From: Deltaproteobacteria bacterium
Lineage (GTDB): Bacteria; Myxococcota; B64-G9
DNA: 37,043 bases
Assembly: GCA_019314375.1 (NCBI GenBank)
Contig: JAFCZJ010000032.1
Span: forward strand, 1-37,043
Direction: 5' to 3'
The position numbers were made by a program, and so were the translations under genes. Positions 7,697 to 14,517 of the stretch are shown piece after piece (position 1 is the stretch's first letter; each line of letters opens with the position of its first letter). The notes beneath the pieces are model-generated. The model had not been told where the DNA came from and made no database searches. It was given only the letters and a program-made list of their open reading frames with translations.

Positions 7697-9100
7697 CTAC
7701 AAAAGGCTGGTGGGGATGCAGAGGAAGATCAAACCCGTGTGTCGATACAGACATTCTTCATCCGTGTTGCAGCCACCCATGAGCATGGAGCATTGGCGCC
7801 GACAAGTGAAGGTGGGCATGAACATCTCATCCACAAGCATGCAGCCGAGGCAGAACAAAGAGCCATCGCACAAGATCTCGTTGTCCGGATCGCATTCTTC
7901 GTCAGTGAAGCAAGGTGCGCCTGTGTCGCCGCCGTACATCCGGCAGGTTTGGGAGAAAAGATCGCAGGTGTAGCCTGCCGGGCAGTCATCGTCGGTCTCG
8001 CAGGTGCCGGCGCTGTCCGGCACGCAGGAGCCCGAGCCATCGTCGCAGTGGGTGCCGGTGGGGCAGGCGGCCGCGGTGCACATGCACTTGCCCGTGCCCG
8101 TGTCGCAGATGAAGTTGGGTGGGCAGTCCGCGTTGCTTCCGCAGAGATCGACGCATTGACAGGTGAGCTGATCGCAGTACTGATCCGCGGGATCGCAGAT
8201 GCCGCCGCAGCAGTCGGTCAGGCCGCAGGCGTGGGTTGTGTAATTGCAGGTCTCCGGCGAGATGCAGTCGTCGTTGGAGTCGCAGCCGGGCAGGCATTCG
8301 CCGGTGGCGGTATTACACCAGGTCTGGGCAGGGCAGGACTGGGGCGTACAGCCGGAGGACTGGCAATGGTGCTCCACGCAGACGTAACCTTCCATCGGGC
8401 AGTCGATATCCTGGACGCATTCGTAGATGCACAGGCCATCGGGGCCGCAGAGGGGGAACTCGGGATCCGGGCAATCGCTGTCCGAACGGCAACCTTCGCT
8501 GTCTGGAATGCAGGAACCGAAGTTGCAGGAGAAGCCCCAGCAGCAGTCGTCATCGCCCTGGCAGATGGCCGGGGGCGCGGTGCATTGACCGTTGCGGCAG
8601 ATCAGGCAGGTGGCCCCGGCGCAATCTTCCCGGGTCACGCAGGTCTCCGGTCGACAGCTGCCCTCGCGGCAAATTTCGCCTTCCGGGCATTCCTCGTCGA
8701 TGGTGCAGTGGGTCTCGTCGCCGCCGCTGGCTTGGCAAGTGCCGCTGATGCAATTTTCGCCGGTGTAACAATCGCAGTCGGTGACACAGGGATCGGTGTC
8801 CAGACCGTCTTCGCATTTTTTGCTGGCGGCGTTGCAGTGCTGATTGCTTGCCTTGTCGCATTCGTAGTTGCAGCCCGAGGGGCATGTGTCGCCGGCCGTG
8901 CAGATGCCGCCGATGCATTCTTCCCCATCGCAGCAATCTTCGGTTTTTTGGCAGACCACTGCGCATTCGCCGCCGTCCTCGTCTCCGCTGTCGACGATTG
9001 TGCCCCCATCGGGTGGGTTTTCATCGGAGGAGCAAGCGGTCGGCAGCACAAAAAGAGCAAGGGCCATCATCATGGGAATCAGCATCGAACTATTTTTCAT
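7697..9100 (-). CDS. Cys-rich lipoprotein (Dickkopf/EGF-like repeats) B
   Basis: A 467-residue lipoprotein with signal peptide and lipobox LPTAC (about residues 20-24), then an acidic Gly/Asp linker and Cys modules throughout. The modules follow the C.sd.DCp....C...g.C pattern (CRSDSDCPDPEFPLC, CETDDDCPAGYTC), the same fold type as the downstream gene product, so the pair likely arose by duplication and divergence. The start is ATG 9100-9098 with AGGAG eight bases upstream. A TTGACG-N18-TAGTAT promoter is visible at 9137-9166. It is secreted and lipid-anchored by prediction; outer-membrane sorting is likely because the residue after the lipobox Cys is Ser. Function unknown. Confidence 0.88.
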   Translation of the reverse strand: MKNSSMLIPMMMALALFVLPTACSSDENPPDGGTIVDSGDEDGGECAVVCQKTEDCCDGEECIGGICTAGDTCPSGCNYECDKASNQHCNAASKKCEDGLDTDPCVTDCDCYTGENCISGTCQASGGDETHCTIDEECPEGEICREGSCRPETCVTREDCAGATCLICRNGQCTAPPAICQGDDDCCWGFSCNFGSCIPDSEGCRSDSDCPDPEFPLCGPDGLCIYECVQDIDCPMEGYVCVEHHCQSSGCTPQSCPAQTWCNTATGECLPGCDSNDDCISPETCNYTTHACGLTDCCGGICDPADQYCDQLTCQCVDLCGSNADCPPNFICDTGTGKCMCTAAACPTGTHCDDGSGSCVPDSAGTCETDDDCPAGYTCDLFSQTCRMYGGDTGAPCFTDEECDPDNEILCDGSLFCLGCMLVDEMFMPTFTCRRQCSMLMGGCNTDEECLYRHTGLIFLCIPTSLL

Positions 9101-9136
9101 CGTTCATCTCCTGCGAGTAATTCAATTTGTGCTTCG

Positions 9137-9166
9137 ATACTAGGGGTTCAGGGTCGATCTCGTCAA
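9137..9166 (-). promoter_or_regulatory. Predicted promoter of the Cys-rich lipoprotein pair
   Basis: Minus strand TTGACG (9166-9161), 18-bp spacer, TAGTAT (9142-9137). The predicted start is near 9130, giving a leader of about 30 bases. The same -10 and spacing recur at 33297-33326. Confidence 0.5.
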
Positions 9167-9216
9167 GTCCGCCAAGCGGAAAAGCGCCCGTCGTATGGAT
9201 TTCCGCACCAATGTGA

Positions 9217-9954
9217 TCAAAGGTCTGGAAGTGTGCGACCCACCGCGAATCCCGTGATTCGGGACGCGCCAGCCTCGCGCAGGACACCTGCGCAACTGGC
9301 CATGGTGGCACCCGTGGTGACCACATCGTCCACCAGGCAGATTGCTTTGTCTTTGATCAGCCTGGGTTTTCCCGCGACGAAGGCACCGGCGACGTTTGAG
9401 AAACGGGCACGCTGGTCTCGGGATTGGCCTTGTGGGTCTGTGGCCCGAATGCGCTGAAGGCCCCCCAACAAGACGGGCAGGCCATTGATGCGGCCCAGTT
9501 CAAGAGCAATCAGGGCGGCCTGGTCAAAGCCGCGTTGCGTAAAGCGCGTTTTGTGCAAAGGCACGGGCAATAAGAACTCCACTTCATCGGGCAAGCCTGA
9601 AGCGGCCTCGAGGCTCAACTGCGCAAGGGGTCGGGCCAATTCTCGTCGCCTGCCGAATTTCAGCGCCATGATGGCTTCTTGCAGGCTGCCACCATAGGCG
9701 AAGCCGCAGCGCAGGGCGTCTAGGCCCGTGGGATGTATGCTGCAATGGGCGCAGTGGGCTTTTTCTTGATTCAGGGGTAAAGCACAACGCTGACAAAGAG
9801 GGGCATCAATGGCCTCAAAGCCGAAGCGACAGGCCGAGCAGATGATTTGTCCCGGATCCGTGAGCAAGTCTTCGCAAACAGGGCAGCGTGGAGGCAAGAG
9901 GAGGTCCAAGAGGGAGCCGGCCAAGTGCCGCAGGCCCGCAAGGGGGGCAGTCAT
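9217..9954 (-). CDS. comF: ComF family phosphoribosyltransferase-like protein
   Basis: A 245-residue ComF/GntX family protein, linked in other bacteria to DNA uptake and use. It starts with a zinc-finger-like Cys cluster (CPVC, CSAC, CQRC, CAHC within about the first 75 residues), then a domain with RGFDQAALIA and ends with the PRPP-binding loop CLVDDVVTTGATMASC. Length and order fit the family. The start MTAPLAG (ATG 9954-9952) is chosen because it overlaps the rsfS stop in ATGA; a longer frame upstream would run through rsfS. Third gene of a minus-strand group of lipoprotein, rsfS and comF. No other competence gene is in the window, so a role in uptake is only inferred from the family. Confidence 0.92.
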   Translation of the reverse strand: MTAPLAGLRHLAGSLLDLLLPPRCPVCEDLLTDPGQIICSACRFGFEAIDAPLCQRCALPLNQEKAHCAHCSIHPTGLDALRCGFAYGGSLQEAIMALKFGRRRELARPLAQLSLEAASGLPDEVEFLLPVPLHKTRFTQRGFDQAALIALELGRINGLPVLLGGLQRIRATDPQGQSRDQRARFSNVAGAFVAGKPRLIKDKAICLVDDVVTTGATMASCAGVLREAGASRITGFAVGRTLPDL

Positions 9955-10307
9955 TCCGCTGATTTTTTTTCTTTCGCTACTTTTTTGGCATCGATCCACA
10001 GGCCGTCCAGATCGTAGTAGTCGCGGGCGACTTCCTGGAGAATGTGTACGATCACGTCACCGAAATCCACCAATATCCACTGTCCGGTCTCGTAGCCCTC
10101 TTTGCCCAATGCGTGTTCTTTTTGTTCGCGCATCTCCCGCTGCAGGTGGTCTGCCAATGCGCGGGCGTGTCGATCGCTGGTTGCGCTTAGCAAAAGGATA
10201 TAGTCCGTGTAGGAGTTCATGCCTTGCAAGTCCAGCAGGCGAGGTCTTCGTGCTTTTTTTTCTTCGGCCAGTTCGAGCAGTGCTCGGGCCAAACTCAGGG
10301 CTTTGAT
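9951..10307 (-). CDS. rsfS: Ribosomal silencing factor RsfS
   Basis: RsfS/Iojap binds ribosomal protein L14 and blocks subunit joining in starvation. The core LLDLQGMNSYTDYILLLSATSDRHARALADHL and the C-terminal ILVDFGDVIVHI plus DYYDLDGLW are diagnostic (quoted here in pieces: LDLQGMNSYTDYILL, WILVDFGDVIVHIL). The start is unusual. The only GGAGG (10318-10314) is six bases before ATC 10307-10305, and reading from ATC restores the family N-terminus (IKALSLARALLELA). The nearest standard start, TTG 10292-10290, removes five of these residues and is 21 bases from the SD; CTG at 10298 is 15 bases away. Coordinates given use ATC. The gene overlaps the lipoprotein gene upstream by 13 bp and comF downstream by 4 bp. 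Confidence 0.92.
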   Translation of the reverse strand: MKALSLARALLELAEEKKARRPRLLDLQGMNSYTDYILLLSATSDRHARALADHLQREMREQKEHALGKEGYETGQWILVDFGDVIVHILQEVARDYYDLDGLWIDAKKVAKEKKSAE

Positions 10308-11347
10308 GGGGAACCTCCGCTTTTTTTGTCTTTTTTGTCGTTGGCGCGAGTGGCGGCAACGCCGGCTGGCGCACCCAGCCGGGCCGTGTAGCCCTTGCCG
10401 TAGAATGGATCCAGGGGGCGGGTGTCCACGGCGATACGCTCGGGCAGGGGCTCGATCTGATCTGCCTCGGGGGCAGGGATGGAAGGCGGGTTGCCGAATC
10501 CGTCGGCGTTGATGTTCGCCCGGACCGTCAATCGCAGTGTTTCACCCTGCTCATCTTGCCAGGCCAGCTTGCCTGAAAATTCCACAAAGAGGATGCAGCC
10601 ATTGTCCGCGTCCACCACCAGCCGGCCTTCGGCCGATTGGGCCACCGCTTTGTCCCGCCAGTGATCTTGCGCGGCTGGGGTTGGCTGGATGGGGTAGACA
10701 AACTCTGTCACGCCCTTGGGCACCTTGACGGGCTCAGGAATGCCCGAAAGATGAGGCCCTTCGGCGGCCAGTCCGATGCGAAAAGCCAATCCGTCGCGTC
10801 CGTGGTGCCGGGTCAGACCTTGCTTCGCAAAGTGCAGGCCGCCGCGGAAGAGGCGGTAGATGGATCCCCATGCGTCGTATGCCTTGTTCCGCCATTTCGT
10901 GTGCAGTCCATCCAATTGGCTGCGCTTGTGGTAGGGGCTGTAGCGGTTGCGGACGAACAATTCACCGCCCGAATAGACCATCTCGTAGCCCTGGTCGCCC
11001 TTGTTGTCCACCTTGACCCGGAAGTCGCCGTTGTGGGCCAAGACGATAAGGGCGCTTTCCTTTAGTTGGACCCGCTCTTTGTCTCTGATGAAGGTGAAGT
11101 CTACCTTGCCCTGGTAGCGGTGGGCACCTAAGCGCTGGGCCACCTCGTCGAAGGTCATGGCGTGAATGCGGTCGGCTACTTCCTTCGAATCACTCAAGGA
11201 ATAAACATCCGCCGGTGGTGGGAGCTCTTTGGGCTGGTCGGTCTTGGGGTCGGCGTATTTTTCTAAGTGGGCCTCCATTTTGTCGCTACAAGCGAACAAG
11301 CCGGATGCCAGGAACACGAAAATCAACTTGGGGCCAAGCGCCTTCAT
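10295..11347 (-). CDS. Predicted lipoprotein of unknown function, beta-rich
   Basis: A 350-residue protein starting MKALGPKLIFVFLASGLFAC, a signal peptide with lipobox LFAC. A longer in-frame start exists but would place the signal internally, so ATG 11347-11345 is preferred despite a weak SD. The body has alternating hydrophobic/polar strands (FTFIRDKERVQLKES, GDFRVKVDNKGDQGYEMVY) reminiscent of LolA/LolB-like lipid-binding half barrels; this resemblance is an impression only. The C-terminus is Pro then Lys-rich. It heads the group with rsfS and comF, and its last codons contain the rsfS ribosome-binding site. It is divergent from the sigma-54 activator gene with 92 bp between. I do not recognise the family. 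Confidence 0.8.
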   Translation of the reverse strand: MKALGPKLIFVFLASGLFACSDKMEAHLEKYADPKTDQPKELPPPADVYSLSDSKEVADRIHAMTFDEVAQRLGAHRYQGKVDFTFIRDKERVQLKESALIVLAHNGDFRVKVDNKGDQGYEMVYSGGELFVRNRYSPYHKRSQLDGLHTKWRNKAYDAWGSIYRLFRGGLHFAKQGLTRHHGRDGLAFRIGLAAEGPHLSGIPEPVKVPKGVTEFVYPIQPTPAAQDHWRDKAVAQSAEGRLVVDADNGCILFVEFSGKLAWQDEQGETLRLTVRANINADGFGNPPSIPAPEADQIEPLPERIAVDTRPLDPFYGKGYTARLGAPAGVAATRANDKKDKKSGGSPSKP

Positions 11348-11439
11348 GGCGCTCAATGTGCACCATTTGTTTATCCGGGTCAATGATCTGGGTTGTGAAT
11401 TTGCCTCGGGTTCGGGCTTCGTGTTATCCAAGCTTCATC

Positions 11440-12999
11440 ATGTTGGATTGGAGCGAATTGGCGGGTCTGCGTGTTATTGGGCGCATGGCCGAGATGATTA
11501 ACCAACGCTGGAATCTGGGCGTGGGCTTCGCCGACGAGCGGGGCCAGCTGATCGACACGCCCACCATCCAGCGATACGCCACTGATCGGCCGCTTTGTGT
11601 GCTCTTGCGGCGTACACCCGAAGGGCGAAGGCGCTGCGACGCCGTGGCTCAGCAGATGATCGAACACCACCGAGCCGGGGGCGAGAAAACGGGTTCGGCC
11701 TGCATGACTTGCCACGCAGGCTTGTTCGAGCCTTATGTGCCCGTGCGCATGGACGGACAGTTTGAAGGTCTGCTTTTGGCGGGTGGATTCCTGCGAGAAG
11801 AAGATCGCGAGGCCCAGAGCGAAGAAGTGCTTGCGCGCTGTGCGGATTTGTCCATCCCCAAAGGCGATCTGCGTCGGGCCTTGGAGCGCACGCCAGTGCT
11901 TAGCGCCGAAGGCGAACGCATGCTCCAGGATCTCTTGGAGCTGGTGGTCAATGAGATATTGATTTTTCGCGAAGAGGTGACCCGCAAAGAACGGCGCTTG
12001 GATCGTCTGACCCGGGAATTGGCGGAACGCTCCGAGTACGGGCAGCTCATCGGCAAGAGTCCGGCCATGCGCTCCCTCTACCGCACCCTGGAGAAGGTGG
12101 CGGCCAGTGCTTCCAGTGTGCTTATCCTGGGCGAGAATGGCACGGGCAAAGAGTTGGTGGCTCGGGCCCTTCACTTTCACTCGGATCGCAAAGACAAGCC
12201 ATTCATTGTGCAGAACTGCTCAGCCTTCAACGACAATCTTCTGGATAGTGAGCTCTTTGGCCACGCCCGGGGTGCCTTCACGGGTGCCGTGGGCACAAAG
12301 AAGGGCTTGTTCGAAGTGGCGGACGGCGGAACCTTCTTTCTGGACGAGATCGGCGACATGAGTCCCACCTTGCAGGTGAAGCTTCTGCGCGTCCTGCAGG
12401 AGGGAACCTTCATCCCGGTGGGCTCCACCCAAACCAGAAAGGTGGACGTGCGAATCATCGCCGCCACGAATCGGGACCTGAAGAGTATGGTGGAGCAGGG
12501 TTTGTACCGCGAGGATCTGTATTATCGTATTAATGTGGTCACATTGTCCCTGCCCCCCCTGCGCGATCGCTTAGAAGATCTGCCGATGCTGGTCGATCAC
12601 TTTCTGGCGCGTCATGGCCCCGAGAGCAAGATTCGTCTGTCCAGCGGTTGCCTGGATCGCATGATGGATTTCAACTGGCCGGGCAACGTGCGGGAGTTGG
12701 AGAACGAAATCGAGCGTTTGCTGGTGCTTCAGGGCGACAGCGAGGTCATCGGCGAAGAGTTTCTGTCTTCGCGCATTCGTTATGAAATCTACCCGGGCGG
12801 CGCGGCTCCTGGTGGGCCCAGAGAGCAGGCACCTTCTTTGCCCGAGGCGGTGGAGCGCTTAGAGCGCACCATGATTCTCGACCACCTGAAGCGTTCGCGT
12901 TGGAACAAGACCAAGGCGGCGGACAGCTTGGGTATTTCCAGGCGCAACCTGATCCGCAAAGTGCAGGCCTTCGATTTGGACCGCAGAAAAAATCGGTGA
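11440..12999 (+). CDS. Sigma-54 activator with PocR sensor domain
   Basis: A 519-residue bacterial enhancer-binding protein. The N-terminal part (about 1-170) matches the PocR ligand-binding domain: RRTPEGRRRCDAV, then CMTCHAGLFEPYVPV and EGLLLAGGF, in which the conserved Cys pair and Gly-rich strand recur in PocR proteins. A helical linker leads to the AAA+ domain: Walker A GENGTGKE, the sigma-54 contact loop GAFTGA, Walker B GGTFFLDEIGDM, and the arginine-finger region REDLYYRINV. A Fis-type HTH closes the protein (KTKAADSLGISRRNLIRKV). So it should activate sigma-54 promoters in response to a small ligand or redox cue; the target is unknown. The start ATG 11440-11442 (MLDWSEL) avoids the divergent gene but has no strong SD. 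No -24/-12 sigma-54 promoter was recognised nearby. Confidence 0.93.
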   Translation: MLDWSELAGLRVIGRMAEMINQRWNLGVGFADERGQLIDTPTIQRYATDRPLCVLLRRTPEGRRRCDAVAQQMIEHHRAGGEKTGSACMTCHAGLFEPYVPVRMDGQFEGLLLAGGFLREEDREAQSEEVLARCADLSIPKGDLRRALERTPVLSAEGERMLQDLLELVVNEILIFREEVTRKERRLDRLTRELAERSEYGQLIGKSPAMRSLYRTLEKVAASASSVLILGENGTGKELVARALHFHSDRKDKPFIVQNCSAFNDNLLDSELFGHARGAFTGAVGTKKGLFEVADGGTFFLDEIGDMSPTLQVKLLRVLQEGTFIPVGSTQTRKVDVRIIAATNRDLKSMVEQGLYREDLYYRINVVTLSLPPLRDRLEDLPMLVDHFLARHGPESKIRLSSGCLDRMMDFNWPGNVRELENEIERLLVLQGDSEVIGEEFLSSRIRYEIYPGGAAPGGPREQAPSLPEAVERLERTMILDHLKRSRWNKTKAADSLGISRRNLIRKVQAFDLDRRKNR

Positions 13000-13036
13000 T
13001 GGGGAATTTCAGAGGATCAAGCCTGGTTAAGGAATT

Positions 13037-13846
13037 CTAGGCGCGGGTGGCTTCCATGACGCCCAGATTCAAGCTCAGCTCAAAGCCATCGGGAAAATAG
13101 GTATCCAAGGATCGAATCATGCCGGCCAAGACACCCTCGCGCCAGGAGCGATCCGGGATGAGCTTGATGCAGGCATCCAAGCAGTATTCTCGCACCAGAG
13201 GCGACTGCAGCAGGGGCAGGGCGCTGGGGAAGGGAATGTTGAAGTTTTCTGTGTGCACGTCGATGTCTTCGAGCTGTGCTTCCTCAAGCATCGCCTTGCA
13301 TGTGGCCTTGCTGGGCATGCGGCTGATGAGTTGATCCAGGGCGTCTTGGGTTTGGGTCAGATCTTCTTTTTCTAAGACTTCGCGGAAGACGTCAAAAACT
13401 TCCTGGAAGCTGCCCTCCATGGCCACGCCCAGGCGCAGGAAAGCGCCGGGCAGCATCAGGCGTCTGGCCTCGCCAAGTACCTTCAATATTTCGTATTTGG
13501 GCGGTAGACCCGCGGCCAAAACCGCATCGAAGGTTTCGTCGGCAAAAGACAGATGATCCGGAGGTTCTTTTTTGAAAAAAACCTGCTTGCGGTCAAAGTC
13601 CAAGACCTTGCGTCTGCCGATTTCCATCAATTCACGGATGTCATCAATGGCGACAACACGGCCGCCATCAACAAGCCGACCCAAGAGTGCTTCAGTCAGA
13701 TGGCCCGTGCTGCAGGCCAAGTCAAGGAGCATGGGTTTTGCCGGCAGGGTCTCCGGAAAGTTCTCCAGCAGCATCCGGGTGAAGGGCTCGTCCCAGTGGG
13801 GGAAGATGGTGTCTTCGTAAGCCTTGGCAAGTTTTTCCGGATCCAT
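13037..13846 (-). CDS. Class I SAM-dependent methyltransferase
   Basis: A 269-residue protein with the SAM-binding motif I LDLACSTGHLTEALLG (about residues 41-56), an acidic residue ending the second strand (VVAIDDI), and a motif IV-like FDAVLAAGLPP followed by GEARRLMLPGAFLRLGV, the usual post-motif of class I enzymes. The first 35 residues form a helical cap (YEDTIFPHWDEPFTRMLL). Substrate cannot be told; the sequence resembles UbiE/COQ5-type small-molecule methyltransferases more than RNA or DNA enzymes. The start ATG 13846-13844 has no clear SD. It is convergent with the sigma-54 activator, 37 bp apart, and follows the TPR gene on the same strand after 70 bp. Confidence 0.82.
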   Translation of the reverse strand: MDPEKLAKAYEDTIFPHWDEPFTRMLLENFPETLPAKPMLLDLACSTGHLTEALLGRLVDGGRVVAIDDIRELMEIGRRKVLDFDRKQVFFKKEPPDHLSFADETFDAVLAAGLPPKYEILKVLGEARRLMLPGAFLRLGVAMEGSFQEVFDVFREVLEKEDLTQTQDALDQLISRMPSKATCKAMLEEAQLEDIDVHTENFNIPFPSALPLLQSPLVREYCLDACIKLIPDRSWREGVLAGMIRSLDTYFPDGFELSLNLGVMEATRA

Positions 13847-13916
13847 AACTGGAACCGGTCTACCACAGGGCTAGTCCTTTGCCAAGATTGAGGGGGACGT
13901 TGTTGCGTTATTCTCA

Positions 13917-14429
13917 TTAATCGAGCTTGGCGGCAGGTGCCTTGGTTTTTTTGCTGGGGCGTTTCAGTCGTTGGATGCGGCCGACCAGATTTTGGACGAG
14001 GCGCTCCAGTTCGACAAGGGCCATGTCTCTGGGGCGGAGTTTTCGGGCTCGGATCAGATCGTCTTGGGCTTCTAGTGCCATGTCCTCGTTCCATTTCAGG
14101 TATCCCAGGGTCAAGAGGGTGCGAGCGCTGGCTCTGAGTACGCCTGAATGATCCGGATGAATCTTTTTGGCCTGGGTCAAAAGAGTACGTGCGTTTTCAT
14201 AGCGGCCCAGGGAAAGCATGCCCAGGGCCTCGTCGAGCAAACTTTCTGCTTGGGCTAGAACTTCGGGATCGATTTGTGGCTTGGGCTTGGGTTTCTCGGT
14301 CTTGCCCATCACATGATCCGCTTCGATGGTGACCGGCTTCAGGTCCAGTCGGCGAGCCTGGGCTGCAGGCGGAGCCAGTGAGAACACGACCAGGATGAGC
14401 CACGAGGTGATATTGCAGCCAAGCTTCAT
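13917..14429 (-). CDS. Secreted small TPR-like protein
   Basis: A 170-residue protein with an N-terminal signal peptide (hydrophobic core ITSWLILVVFSLA, likely cut after AQA near residue 25). The mature part has a Lys/Pro linker (KPKPKPQ) and about two to three TPR-like helix pairs (EALGMLSLGRYENARTLL; ALEAQDDLIRARKLRP), then a Lys-rich tail. It would act in the periplasm or at the envelope as a protein-binding scaffold. It is divergent from the beta-helix protein at 14518, with 88 bp between. A ribosome-binding site is not obvious. No closer family is recognised. Confidence 0.72.
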   Translation of the reverse strand: MKLGCNITSWLILVVFSLAPPAAQARRLDLKPVTIEADHVMGKTEKPKPKPQIDPEVLAQAESLLDEALGMLSLGRYENARTLLTQAKKIHPDHSGVLRASARTLLTLGYLKWNEDMALEAQDDLIRARKLRPRDMALVELERLVQNLVGRIQRLKRPSKKTKAPAAKLD

Positions 14430-14481
14430 GGGCGCATGCTAACAAGAGGCGCATCGCGCGGCAAGAAGCCAGGCTCCTTCG

Positions 14482-14511
14482 TTGACAAATTGGTCGCGGC
14501 GCGGATAGCCT
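14482..14511 (+). promoter_or_regulatory. Predicted promoter giving a leaderless transcript
   Basis: TTGACA (14482-14487), 18-bp spacer, TAGCCT (14506-14511), which is six bases before the ATG at 14518. The spacing predicts transcription start at or next to the A of the ATG, fitting the absence of any SD. TANNNT six to seven bases before a start codon is the known signature of leaderless genes. Confidence 0.45.
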
Positions 14512-14517
14512 GACAAC

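Noticed and set aside
7538-9457. 639-codon plus-strand frame across the Cys-rich pair and comF
   Set aside because: Alanine/valine-rich shadow of Cys-rich genes with clear signals and SDs on the other strand; no SD or domain of its own.
11380-12180. Minus-strand frame antisense to the sigma-54 activator
   Set aside because: Overlaps the PocR and AAA+ regions and has no SD or domain.
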